From assembly GCA_948852375.1 (NCBI GenBank), contig CAQOYX010000018.1, forward strand, positions 1-22,042: DNA of 22,042 nt, read 5' to 3'. A model generated the notes under the pieces. The model worked only from the letters and a program-made list of their open reading frames with translations. It made no database searches and was not told the DNA's origin. This document shows positions 7,265 through 15,697 of this stretch, piece by piece. The DNA is from an uncultured Clostridia bacterium (lineage in GTDB: Bacteria; Bacillota_A; Clostridia; TANB77; CAG-508). Made by a program: the position numbers and the translations under genes. Each line of letters opens with the position of its first letter. Position 1 is the stretch's first letter.

Positions 7265-9097
7265 TTAAATATTATTTATAACAGAAGCACTGTCAGTTTT
7301 TAAATTATTTTTTTCTAAATAATCCTTAATAGCATTAATAAATAATTCACCATAATTATTATATTTGAATTCCCCAACCCCAGATATTTTTAGCATTTCT
7401 TCTTTAGATGTAGGGTAACTGGTAGCCATACTAGATAAGGTAAAATCAGTAAAAACTACAAAAGGAGGAACATTTGCCTTTCTTGCTAAATCTTTTCTTA
7501 AAACTCTTAAAACTTCAAATAAGTTATTATCCATAATACTAAAATTATCATTTCTAGATTGTTTTATTTTTTCAAATTTTCTACGTATTTCAACTGTTTT
7601 GTTACCAAATAAAACCTCATTTGCACTAGGTGTTAATACTAAAATAGGGTATTGGTCTCCAACACAATTTATATATCTTTCAGAAATTAGAAAAGATATA
7701 AGTTCTTTAATAGTATCTTTAGAATATTCTTGTAATATTCCATAAGTTGATAATTTATCAAACCCCATACTTATTACTTTAGAAGAATGAGAGCCTTTTA
7801 AGACATCTGTAACAAGGTTTGCACCAAAACGTTCTTTCATTCGTTTAATACAAGACATAATCTTTTTAGCATTAATAGTAATATCAGTAATTTCAATCTC
7901 AGAATTACAATTACTACAATTATTGCAATTATTAAATTTTGGCGTTTCTCCAAAATATTCTAAAATATATCTTCTTAAGCATTTATCAGTATTACAATAA
8001 TCAATCATATCATTTAATTTTTGATATTCTACTTTATGATCAATATTATTATCACCCTGTTCAATTAAAAATTTATTAGTTACAATGTCAGATCTACTAA
8101 AAAGCAATATACAATTAGCAAAAATGCCATCACGTCCTGCGCGTCCAGCTTCTTGGTAATAACTTTCTAAATCTCTTGGCATATTATAATGCAAAACATA
8201 TCTTATATTAGATTTATCAATACCCATACCAAAAGCATTAGTAGCAATCATAACATTGGTTTTATCATACAAAAAGTCATTTTGATTTTTGGTTCTATCA
8301 ATATCGTTCATACCACCATGATATTTTGATACTTTAACACCAAGTTCAACTAAATTTTCATATAAAGCATCAACAGTTTTTCTAGTTAAACAATAGATAA
8401 TTCCAGATTTATCTGAATTTTCTCTTAAATATTTATAAATATACCTTTTTCTATCATCTGGCAAAACAACATTAAAAGATAAATTTTCTCTATCAAAACC
8501 AGTAGTTAAAACAAAAGGATTAGATAATTTAAGTAAGCAAATAATATCATCTTTAACAATTTTAGTTGCAGTAGCAGTAAAAGCACAAACTACAGGTCTT
8601 GTTTTTAAGTTAGAAATAACATTTGCAATTTCAGTATAACTAGGTCTAAAATCATGACCCCATACAGATACACAATGAGCCTCATCTATTGCAACCATTG
8701 AAACATGGATAGAATTTAAAAGCCTTAAAAACAATTCAGAATTAAGCCTTTCAGGAGCAACATAAATAATCTTATACATGCCTAAAATAGCATTTTCAAT
8801 AGTTTGTAAATAATCACTATTTGAAAGACTACTGTTAATAAAAGTAGCAGAAATTCCGAAATTCTCGTAAACTATCAACTTGATCTTTCATAAGTGAAAT
8901 TAAAGGAGAAATAACAATAGTTATTCCGAGAAAAAATCAAAGCAGGAATTTGATAACAAATAGATTTACCGTGCTCCAGTAGGCATAATTCCCACACAAT
9001 CTTCTCTATTTAAAATATGAGAAATTATTTCCTCCTGACCTTTTTTAAAACTGTTGTAACCAAAAAAATTTTTAAGCAATTCTAATGCTTTATCCAT
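7265..9097 (-). CDS. recQ: ATP-dependent DNA helicase RecQ, read through three CGGN sites
   Basis: 3'-to-5' DNA helicase of superfamily 2 acting in recombinational repair and fork restart. From ATG 9097-9095, skipping the C opposite 8971, 8928 and 8858 gives 609 residues, the normal length. Order: Walker A T40-GAGKS-45, then PLISLMKDQVDSL, VAPERL, IDEAHCVSVWGHDFRP (Walker B), AFTATA, and motif VI QEAGRAGRDG. The RecQ zinc-binding cysteines (YCNTDKCLRR, then CNNCSNC) and winged helix follow, and a C-terminal HRDC domain (about residues 525-600). All three sites fall in the first 80 codons, one of them inside Walker A; without recoding the helicase would lack its nucleotide-binding loop. The ribosome binding site (GAGGG) is weak. 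It is divergent from comM. Confidence 0.93.
8858..8858 (-). other. extra-C / CGGA recoding site (recQ)
   Basis: Minus strand gaa ttt C gga att; restores Glu-Phe-Gly-Ile after DSLR. Confidence 0.72.
8928..8928 (-). other. extra-C / CGGA recoding site (recQ)
   Basis: Minus strand ttt tct C gga ata; restores Phe-Ser-Gly-Ile just before the TIVISPLISL motif. Confidence 0.72.
8971..8971 (-). other. extra-C / CGGT recoding site (recQ Walker A)
   Basis: Minus strand gga gca C ggt aaa tct; restores the Walker A loop Gly-Ala-Gly-Lys-Ser, where glycine is invariant. Unshifted reading meets TAA directly after cgg. Confidence 0.8.
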
Positions 9098-9194
9098 AAA
9101 ACCCTCTTTTCTAAAAGCCCCATATATTAATTAGATTATACAAAAAAATAGTGAAACTGTAAAGCATTTTGTCGAAATAAAAAATTGGTGGTAT

Positions 9195-9260
9195 AAAAAT
9201 TTGTTACTAGATAATGGCTTTGAGTTTTTATCAAAAACAATTATCTAGTAATAAATTTTT
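9195..9260. repeat. large inverted repeat in the recQ/comM divergent region
   Basis: Arms 9195-9215 and 9240-9260 are complementary at 20 of 21 positions (one G-T), around a 24-base loop. Both flanking genes are transcribed away from it, so it is not an ordinary terminator for either. It could be an operator, a structured leader or a remnant of a small mobile element. Confidence 0.7.
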
Positions 9261-9280
9261 TAGAAAATCTTCTACAAGTA

Positions 9281-9309
9281 TTGACAGAATAATTATAAAT
9301 TGTTAATAT
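9281..9309 (+). promoter_or_regulatory. promoter of comM-dprA-yraN
   Basis: Perfect TTGACA (9281-9286), 17-base spacer, TATAAT-like TAATAT (9304-9309), about 78 bases before the comM ATG. Confidence 0.8.
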
Positions 9310-9339
9310 AAAGTTATTAATTCAAGAATAATTATAAAT
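9287..9339 (+). promoter_or_regulatory. paired 14-base direct repeats over the comM promoter
   Basis: GAATAATTATAAAT occurs exactly at 9287-9300, filling the promoter spacer, and at 9326-9339, just past the expected start of transcription. Each holds the palindrome ATAATTAT. The 39-base separation and placement suggest a repressor operator (inference). Confidence 0.5.
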
Positions 9340-9386
9340 CTTTAAAATTTCCAAATAAAAAATTTAATAAAGAGAAGGTAGAAAAT

Positions 9387-10928
9387 ATGTTATCAAATGT
9401 AAAAAGTATGTCACTTCATGGGTTAGATGGTTATCTAATTGAAACCCAAGTTGATGTATCAGCACGGTATGCCAGGTTGGGAGTGCGTTGGTCTTCCAGA
9501 TGTTAGTGTAAAAGAGTCAAAAGAAAGAGTAAGAACTGCAATAAAAAATTCTGGTTATGAATTTCAAAGTAGAAAAATTGTTGTAAATCTTGCACCAGCA
9601 AACACTAAAAAAGAAGGGTCTTTTTTTGACCTTCCAATAGCAATTGGAATATTAATGAATTTTTCAGAAATACGTTCAAAAAACTTTGATGATACAGTAT
9701 TTGTAGGAGAATTGTCACTTGATGGAAAAATTAATAAAATAAATGGAATATTACCAATGTGTATTGAAGCAAAAAACTTAGGAATAAAAAGGATAATTCT
9801 TCCAAAAGAAAATACAAAAGAAGCGTCGATAGTAGAAGGAATACAAGTAATAGGAGCAGATAATTTAAAACAGGTAGTGAAATATTTAAACAAAGAAGAA
9901 AAAATAAAACCAGAAGAATCAAACATAGATAAGCTATTTCACTCTAATAAAAAACATACATTAGATTTTTCAGAAGTAAAAGGACAAGAAAACATAAAAA
10001 GAGCATTAGAAGTTGCAGCAGCTCGGTCGGGCATAATCTTCTATTAATTGGTTCGCCAGGAAGCGGAAAAACAATGATGGTAAGAAGAATTCCAAGCATA
10101 TTACCAGATTTAACATTTGAAGAAGCATTAGAAGTAACAAAAATCCATAGTATTGCAGGAGTACTCTCAAAAGATACGCCAGTAATAACAACAAGACCAT
10201 ACAGAGCACCACATCACACAGTATCGGCAAGTTCACTTGTAGGAGGAGGACGAATTCCAAAACCAGGAGAAATTAGCTTAGCACATTATGGAGTTTTATT
10301 TTTAGACGAACTACCTGAATTCAACAAAAGTACATTAGAAGTATTAAGAGGACCGCTAGAAGACAGAATAGTAACAATTAGCAGAGTAAATGCAAGCCTA
10401 ACATATCCATGTAATTTTATGTTCGTAGCAAGCATGAACCCTTGTCGGATGTCGGATACTATGGTTCAAAAGACAAAGAATGCACATGTACACCTCGGGG
10501 CGATTGCAAGATACATGGGAAAAATAAGTGGACCATTATTAGATAGAATAGACATACAAGTTGAAGTAACACCAGTAAAATATCAAAAATTAAATTCTAA
10601 AACCGAAAATGAAACATCAGAACAAATGCGAACAAGAGTAAACAAAGCAAGAGAAATTCAAATTCAAAGATACAAAGAACACAATATATATTCAAATTCT
10701 GAACTAACCCCAAAACTAATAGAAGAATACTGTATACTAGACGAAAAAGGAAAAAGAATTCTGGAAAATGCATTTCAAAAGCTAGGATTAAGTGCAAGAG
10801 CATATGGAAGAATTTTAAAAGTTGCAAGAACAATAGCAGACCTAGACAAAAGTAAAAACATACAAGCATCACATATAGCAGAAGCAATACAATACAGGAG
10901 CCTAGACAGAAAGTATTGGAAAAATTAA
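9387..10928 (+). CDS. comM: ComM/YifB family Mg-chelatase-like AAA+ ATPase, read through six CGGN sites
   Basis: Hexameric AAA+ helicase of the ComM family, which promotes branch migration of incoming DNA in natural transformation; some members have unclear roles. ATG 9387 is preceded by AGAAGG. Skipping the C at 9465, 10024, 10028, 10446, 10453 and 10496 gives 511 residues, as expected. Features: a Lon-protease-like fold N-terminus (GMPGWECVGLPDVSVKESKE), Walker A GSPGSGKT (about residues 221-228), the conserved stretch PYRAPHHTVSASSLVGGG, Walker B LFLDELPEF, the cysteine motif NPCGCGYYG then CTCTPGA, and the C-terminal helical domain ending YRSLDRKYW. Sites 10446-10496 sum to three bases, so the frame looks open there although 18 residues are mistranslated without recoding. 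dprA starts 14 bases after the stop, the usual competence/DNA-processing pairing. Confidence 0.93.
9465..9465 (+). other. extra-C / CGGT recoding site (comM)
   Basis: Reads tca gca C ggt atg cca; joins VDVSA to GMPGWECVGLPD, the start of the conserved ComM fold. Confidence 0.75.
10024..10028 (+). other. tandem CGGT CGGG recoding sites (comM)
   Basis: Reads gca gct C ggt C ggg cat aat: extra C at 10024 and again at 10028. Skipping both restores Ala-Ala-Ala-Gly-Gly-His-Asn-Leu-Leu before the Walker A loop, the family consensus. Two consecutive four-base units are hard to explain by a single slip. Confidence 0.8.
10446..10446 (+). other. extra-C / CGGA recoding site (comM)
   Basis: Reads cct tgt C gga tgt; restores the first Gly of Asn-Pro-Cys-Gly-Cys-Gly. 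Confidence 0.78.
10453..10453 (+). other. extra-C / CGGA recoding site (comM)
   Basis: Reads gga tgt C gga tac; restores Cys-Gly-Tyr-Tyr-Gly, invariant in ComM proteins. Confidence 0.78.
10496..10496 (+). other. extra-C / CGGG recoding site (comM)
   Basis: Reads aca cct C ggg gcg; restores Cys-Thr-Pro-Gly-Ala and returns the local count of extra bases to three. Confidence 0.78.
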
Positions 10929-10942
10929 AGGAGAAAAAGTAA

Positions 10943-11932
10943 ATGAACTACATAAAAATAACATACAAAGATCCCATATATCCAAAATCACTATTAGCAA
11001 TCAAAAACTATCCCAAAGAACTGTATATAGCAGGCAACTATCAATTATTAAACAAAGAAAAAAAAGTAGCAATAATAGGTTCAAGAGATTGCACAACCTA
11101 CGGCAGAAAAAATGCAGAGTTCTTTGCAAAAGAACTATCAAAGAAAAATGTATGCATAGTAAGTGGAATGGCAATAGGAATAGATACATTTTCTCACATA
11201 GGAGCAGTAGAAAAAAACGGAAGAACAATAGCAGTACTTGGAGGAGGATTTAACAAAATATATCCACAAGAAAATGAATGGCTTTTCCACAAAATACTTA
11301 AAAATTGTGGATGTATAATAACAGAATATCCACCAAATGTAGAAGCATACAAAGAGAATTTTCCTAAAAGAAACAGAATAGTAAGTGGAATTTCAGACAT
11401 AGTTCTAGTAATAGAAGCAGAATATAGAAGCGGAACATCAATAACAGCAGGATATGCAAAAGAACAAGGAAAAATAGTATGTTGCTTACCAAGCAACATA
11501 GACAGTAAATGTGCAATAGGAACAAACAGGTTAATCCAACAAGGAGCAAAGCTAATAATAAAGCCAAGTGAAGTAATGGATATATTAAACAGTAAAGACA
11601 TATATCTTCCTATAAAATATAATATAAAGAAAAAAGAAAAAGTAAAGCTAAAACAAGAAAAAATAGAACTAGAAGAAAAAATGGAAAAAGGAAAGCAAGA
11701 TAAAAAGGAATTAGATAAAAGAAGAGAAAAGTTAGAACAAGAAATAGAAATACCAAAAGAATATGAAGAAATATATAAATTAATAGGGAACAACCCAATA
11801 CACATAAACGACATATGCAAAATGTCTAAAAAGGCAATACAAGAAGTAACAACAATACTAACAATGTTAGAACTAGAAGAATATATAGAACAAATGCAAG
11901 GAAATATGTTTAAAATAAAAAAGCATTTTTGA
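10943..11932 (+). CDS. dprA: DNA-processing protein DprA
   Basis: Loads RecA onto incoming single-stranded DNA in transformation and is widely conserved. The protein has 329 residues and starts at ATG 10943 behind AAAGGAG, which overlaps the comM stop, so the two are translationally close. The Rossmann-like DprA domain includes VAIIGSRDCTTYGRKNAEFF, IVSGMAIGIDTFSHIGA, the LGGGFNKIYPQEN segment, FPKRNRIVSGISD and EYRSGTSITAGYAKEQG. A lysine/glutamate-rich predicted helical linker (about residues 225-270) is longer than usual and leads to a winged-helix-like C-terminus. The frame is intact; its CGG triplets all span codons (tac ggc, aac gga, agc gga), with the C as an ordinary third base. Confidence 0.96.
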   Translation: MNYIKITYKDPIYPKSLLAIKNYPKELYIAGNYQLLNKEKKVAIIGSRDCTTYGRKNAEFFAKELSKKNVCIVSGMAIGIDTFSHIGAVEKNGRTIAVLGGGFNKIYPQENEWLFHKILKNCGCIITEYPPNVEAYKENFPKRNRIVSGISDIVLVIEAEYRSGTSITAGYAKEQGKIVCCLPSNIDSKCAIGTNRLIQQGAKLIIKPSEVMDILNSKDIYLPIKYNIKKKEKVKLKQEKIELEEKMEKGKQDKKELDKRREKLEQEIEIPKEYEEIYKLIGNNPIHINDICKMSKKAIQEVTTILTMLELEEYIEQMQGNMFKIKKHF

Positions 11933-11969
11933 AAGAGAAATTAATAGAAAATAGTTAAAGGAGAAATAC

Positions 11970-12323
11970 ATGTATATAAGGCATGAAACAGGAAAACTAG
12001 GAGAAAAATTAACAGTAAAATATTTAAAGTCAAAAGGATATAAAGTAATAGAAAAAAATTTTGAATGCAGGCAGGGAGAAATTGATATAATAGCACAAGA
12101 CAAAAAAGAACTTGTCTTCATAGAAGTAAAAACAAGAACAAACATAAAATATGGTAGTCCCGCGGAAGCAGTAAACAACCTAAAACAAAAACATCTAATA
12201 AAAGCAGTAAAATACTACTTATATTCAAGACATTTAGAAAACGAATTTATAAGAATTGATGTAGTAGAAATATATATATATGAACATAAATATAGAGTAA
12301 ATCATGTAAAGCAAATTGTATAA
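11970..12323 (+). CDS. yraN: YraN / UPF0102 endonuclease-like protein
   Basis: 117 residues, the family's normal size. It carries the restriction-endonuclease-like core: GEKLTVKYLKSKGYKVIEKNF, then GEIDIIAQDKKELVFIEVKTR, in which E-D-ExK forms the predicted metal site, and the YGSPAEAVNNLKQ segment. Its function is poorly known, though it is often beside dprA/comM and suspected to act in DNA processing. ATG 11970 has AAGGAG upstream. It is the last gene of the comM-dprA-yraN run, with a 37-base gap after dprA. Confidence 0.93.
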   Translation: MYIRHETGKLGEKLTVKYLKSKGYKVIEKNFECRQGEIDIIAQDKKELVFIEVKTRTNIKYGSPAEAVNNLKQKHLIKAVKYYLYSRHLENEFIRIDVVEIYIYEHKYRVNHVKQIV

Positions 12324-12341
12324 TAAAATTTATTTTAAACC

Positions 12342-12370
12342 TTGACTAATTTTTCCAAAAGAGATATGAT
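12342..12370 (+). promoter_or_regulatory. promoter of the Cys/Met PLP enzyme gene
   Basis: TTGACT (12342-12347), 17-base spacer, TATGAT (12365-12370). The leader is about 80 bases, too short for a T-box or SAM riboswitch. Confidence 0.75.
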
Positions 12371-12456
12371 AGACAGTGTAAATAGTATATAAGTGGCATA
12401 TGAAGTAAAATAATTTTTCTTCACCACATCCCAAAAGAGAAAGGAACATATATACT

Positions 12457-13635
12457 ATGAAAAATTTTAATAATTATACAGACTATGACAGAAAGGACAA
12501 CTTCAAAATCGGATCAAAATTAGTTCATGGAGCACTTGGCTCTGATCCAATAACAGGTTCAGTTAGTTTTCCAATTTTTCAAACAGCAACATTTAGATTT
12601 AGAGCATTAGGAGATTCTTTGGGTTATGACTATACAAGATGTCAAAATCCTACAGTGCAAGAGCTAGAAAGAACAATTGCAATATTAGAAGAAGGAACAG
12701 AAGGTTTTGCATTATCTAGTGGAATGGCAGCAGTAATGTGTGCACTATCTATTTTAAAATCTGGAGATCATGTAATTTTATCTGATGATATTTACGGAGG
12801 AACATATGAAATAGCACAAACAGTATTACCAGATCACAAAATTGAAACAAGTTTTATTGACTTAAGTGATTTAAATCTGTTTAAACAAAACATCAATGAA
12901 AACACAAAAATGGTGTTTATAGAAACACCAACAAATCCAATGATGAAAGTTGCAGACATTTCAGAAATTTGCAAAATTGCAAAAGAAAAAGGAATAGTAG
13001 TTGTAGTTGATAATACTTTACTTACACCATACTATCAAAAACCATTAAAATTAGGAGCAGATATTGTTATACACAGTGGAACAAAATACTTAGAAGGACA
13101 TAATGATACTATGGCAGGACTTGTAGTAGTAAAAGACGAAAAATTAGGAAATGAAATGAGAAATTACTTAAAATATCAAGGGGCGTGCTTAGCACCATTA
13201 AATGCATGGCTTACATTAAGAGGAATAAAAACCTTAGAAGTAAGAATGCAAAGACACAATGAAAATACAATGAAAGTAGCAAATTGGCTTAGGAATCATC
13301 CTAAAGTTAAAAAAGTATATTATATTGGTTTTGAAGACCATAAAGATTATAAAACTACACTTAAACAATGTACAGGATTTGGTGGCATGCTTTCATTTGA
13401 AGTAGATAGCCAAGAAACAGCTTTGAAAGTAATAGAAAAAGTAGATATGATATTATTTGCAGGAAGTTTAGGAGGAGTAGAAAGTTTAATTACATATCCT
13501 ATGGTTGTAACGCACCATGAAGTACCAGAAGAAGTAAGAGAAAAATTAGGAATTAACGAAAGATTCATAAGGCTTTCTGTAGGTATAGAAAATGTAGAGG
13601 ATATTATAAATGATTTAAAACAGGCTTTAAAGTAA
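12457..13635 (+). CDS. cystathionine gamma-synthase/lyase family PLP enzyme
   Basis: Fold-type I pyridoxal-phosphate enzyme of the Cys/Met metabolism family (cystathionine gamma-synthase, gamma- or beta-lyase, or an O-acyl-homoserine sulfhydrylase). 392 residues. Visible features: YDYTRCQNPTVQELE, ALSSGMAAVMCALS (cofactor phosphate site), DDIYGGTYE, IETPTNPMMKV, VVDNTLLTPYYQKPLKLGADIVIHS and the cofactor lysine K210 in SGTKYLEGHND, then the C-terminal SLGGVESLITYPMVVTHHEVP and RLSVGIE. The exact reaction cannot be settled from motifs; beta-lyase-like proteins of Clostridia are also similar. It has its own promoter and terminator. The frame is intact. Confidence 0.9.
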   Translation: MKNFNNYTDYDRKDNFKIGSKLVHGALGSDPITGSVSFPIFQTATFRFRALGDSLGYDYTRCQNPTVQELERTIAILEEGTEGFALSSGMAAVMCALSILKSGDHVILSDDIYGGTYEIAQTVLPDHKIETSFIDLSDLNLFKQNINENTKMVFIETPTNPMMKVADISEICKIAKEKGIVVVVDNTLLTPYYQKPLKLGADIVIHSGTKYLEGHNDTMAGLVVVKDEKLGNEMRNYLKYQGACLAPLNAWLTLRGIKTLEVRMQRHNENTMKVANWLRNHPKVKKVYYIGFEDHKDYKTTLKQCTGFGGMLSFEVDSQETALKVIEKVDMILFAGSLGGVESLITYPMVVTHHEVPEEVREKLGINERFIRLSVGIENVEDIINDLKQALK

Positions 13636-13650
13636 GTAATAAAATAGATA

Positions 13651-13689
13651 AAAACAGTGTGAAAATAATTAATTTTATCACACTGTTTT
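13651..13689 (+). terminator. Rho-independent terminator after the PLP enzyme gene
   Basis: A 12-base stem (13651-13662 with 13678-13689), with an A/T-rich palindromic loop, ending in TTTTA. Confidence 0.8.
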
Positions 13690-13783
13690 ACCTTAGAAAT
13701 TAATAAAAAGGAAGTAAATATTGTGAAAAATAATATTTTTCATTACACTTAATGTTAAAAAAAAGAAAGGAATGGTAGTTAAA

Positions 13784-14647
13784 ATGAAATTTACAAAAAT
13801 GCAAGCATATGGAAATGATTATGTATATATAGATGCAATAAATCAAAAAGTAGAAAATGTAAATGAACTTGCAAAATTGGTTAGCAATAGGCATTTTGCT
13901 ATTGGTTCAGATGGAATGGTATTAATATGCCCATCAAATATAGCTGACTTTAAAATGAGAATGTTTAATCCAGATGGAACCGAAGGAGAGATGTGTGGGA
14001 ATGCATTAAGAAGTATGAGTAAATATGTATATGATCACAATTTAACAAATAAAACAAATCTAACCATCGAAACATTAGGAGGAATACAACATGTAGAATT
14101 ATTTGTAGAAAATGGCAAAGCAATAAATATTAGAGCAAATATTGGTAAGCCTATATTAGATACTAAAAAAATACCTGTAAACACAGATTTACCAGAATTT
14201 ATAGAACAAAAAGTAACAATATTAGATAAAGAATTTAAAATTACAGCTGTATCATGGGGAAATCCACATTGTGTTATGTTTATAGAAGATGTAGCAAATT
14301 TAGATGTAGAAAAATATGGTAAGGTAATTGAACACAAAACCGATTTATTTCCAAATAAAACAAATGTAACATTTGCACAAGTTATAGCTCCAGACTATAT
14401 AAAAATTAGAGAATGGGAAAGAGGAACAGGAGAAACAATAGGATGTGGAACTGGATGTTGTACAGCAGTAACAGCGGCAGTTATAACTAAAAGGTGCCAA
14501 AGAAAGGTAAATGTTGAGCAAATTGGAGGAATATTAGAAGTAGAGTGGGATGAAAAAACGGGCAATATGTTCATGAAAGGACCATCACACACTGTATTTG
14601 AATCTGAAATTGATGTTCCACAAATTATAAAAAAAGTTATTAAATAA
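13784..14647 (+). CDS. dapF: diaminopimelate epimerase
   Basis: Converts LL- to meso-diaminopimelate for lysine and peptidoglycan synthesis, without cofactor. The two catalytic cysteines are C71 in GEMCGNALR and C221 in ETIGCGTGCC; MKFTKMQAYGNDYV and FNPDGTEG are also canonical. 287 residues. I chose ATG 13784 because family proteins begin MKFTKMQ; an upstream in-frame ATG at 13772 lies only one or two bases after the AAAGGA sequence. The preceding leader carries a nine-codon frame (GTG 13723) with its own GGAAG and an 8-base hairpin, possibly regulatory. The frame is intact. Confidence 0.96.
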   Translation: MKFTKMQAYGNDYVYIDAINQKVENVNELAKLVSNRHFAIGSDGMVLICPSNIADFKMRMFNPDGTEGEMCGNALRSMSKYVYDHNLTNKTNLTIETLGGIQHVELFVENGKAINIRANIGKPILDTKKIPVNTDLPEFIEQKVTILDKEFKITAVSWGNPHCVMFIEDVANLDVEKYGKVIEHKTDLFPNKTNVTFAQVIAPDYIKIREWERGTGETIGCGTGCCTAVTAAVITKRCQRKVNVEQIGGILEVEWDEKTGNMFMKGPSHTVFESEIDVPQIIKKVIK

Positions 14648-14653
14648 TATAAA

Positions 14654-14697
14654 AGAGGATATTTTACCATTATAGTGGTATTATATTCTCTATTTTT
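14654..14697 (+). terminator. imperfect terminator hairpin after dapF
   Basis: Arms 14654-14669 and 14676-14691 pair with two T-T mismatches and one wobble, loop of six, followed by ATTTTTG. Confidence 0.6.
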
Positions 14698-14740
14698 GTG
14701 GTATCATATATAAAAGTTTAATTTTAGAGGGGGAAATTTT

Positions 14741-15604
14741 TTGAGTAAAGTTTATGAAGATACAAAATTTTTAATGAAAAAATATGGAATAACAGCAAAT
14801 AAAAAATTAGGGCAAAATTTTTTAATAGACGAAAATGTTATAGATAAAATAGTAGAAACATCAAACATAACAAATGAAGATTTAGTTATTGAGATAGGAC
14901 CTGGTCTTGGAACATTAACCGAAAAACTATTACAAAAAGCAGGAAAAGTTATATGCATTGAATTAGACAACAGGATGATAGTTATTTTAAAAGACAGATT
15001 TTTTATGTATGATAATTTTGAAATAATTAACAAAGATGTATTAAAAGTAGATTTAAATAATTTAATTAAAGAAAGCAAAAAAAATGAACAAATAAAGAAC
15101 ATAAAAATAGTAGCGAATTTGCCATATTATATAACAACACCAATAATAATGAAATTATTAGAAGAAAAACTAGATATTGAAAGCATATCAGTTATGATAC
15201 AAAAAGAAGTAGCAGATCGCTTAACTGAAGTTCCAGGAAAAAAGGATGCAGGAGCAATAACTTATACAGTATATTATTATGCAAAATCAGAAAAAGTATT
15301 AGTAGTACCACATACATCTTTTATACCAGAACCAGAAGTAGAATCAGAAATAATAAAGTTAAAACTAAGAAAAGAACCAATTATTAAAGTATCAAACGAA
15401 AAAAAATTTTTTGCATTAATAAAAGCAAGTTTTAGGCAAAGAAGAAAAACACTATTAAATTCCATTTCTAATTCTGGACTAAACATTAGTAAAGAGAAAA
15501 TAGAAACAATATTACAAGAATTAAATATAGACAAAAAAGTAAGAGGAGAAGCATTAACAATAGAGCAATTTGCAGAAATTGCAGAAAGGATAGATAAAAA
15601 TTAG
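14741..15604 (+). CDS. rsmA: 16S rRNA dimethyladenosine transferase RsmA (KsgA)
   Basis: Dimethylates the two adjacent adenines of the 3'-terminal helix of 16S rRNA, a late check in small-subunit assembly. 287 residues. Motifs: KKLGQNFLIDENVIDKIV, SAM-binding IEIGPGLGTLTEKL, the acidic ELD after ICI, the catalytic NLPYYITTP (N126) and SFRQRRKTLLNS in the C-terminal domain. The start is a TTG at 14741 behind AGAGGGGG; no ATG would give the canonical N-terminus. The frame is intact and the length is normal. Confidence 0.96.
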   Translation: MSKVYEDTKFLMKKYGITANKKLGQNFLIDENVIDKIVETSNITNEDLVIEIGPGLGTLTEKLLQKAGKVICIELDNRMIVILKDRFFMYDNFEIINKDVLKVDLNNLIKESKKNEQIKNIKIVANLPYYITTPIIMKLLEEKLDIESISVMIQKEVADRLTEVPGKKDAGAITYTVYYYAKSEKVLVVPHTSFIPEPEVESEIIKLKLRKEPIIKVSNEKKFFALIKASFRQRRKTLLNSISNSGLNISKEKIETILQELNIDKKVRGEALTIEQFAEIAERIDKN

Positions 15605-15628
15605 AATGTGAATTTTCTATGTTTTGTA

Positions 15629-15657
15629 TTGATAAATTCTATAAAATATCATATAAT
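15629..15657 (+). promoter_or_regulatory. promoter of the small gene at 15698
   Basis: TTGATA (15629-15634), 17-base spacer, perfect TATAAT (15652-15657). Confidence 0.75.
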
Positions 15658-15697
15658 TTAAATATACTAAATAATAAAAATGATATGGAGGAAGACC

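Noticed and set aside
12371..12456. SAM riboswitch or T-box before the Cys/Met PLP enzyme gene
   Set aside because: The leader is only about 80 bases and shows neither a T-box sequence nor the multi-helix layout of a SAM switch.
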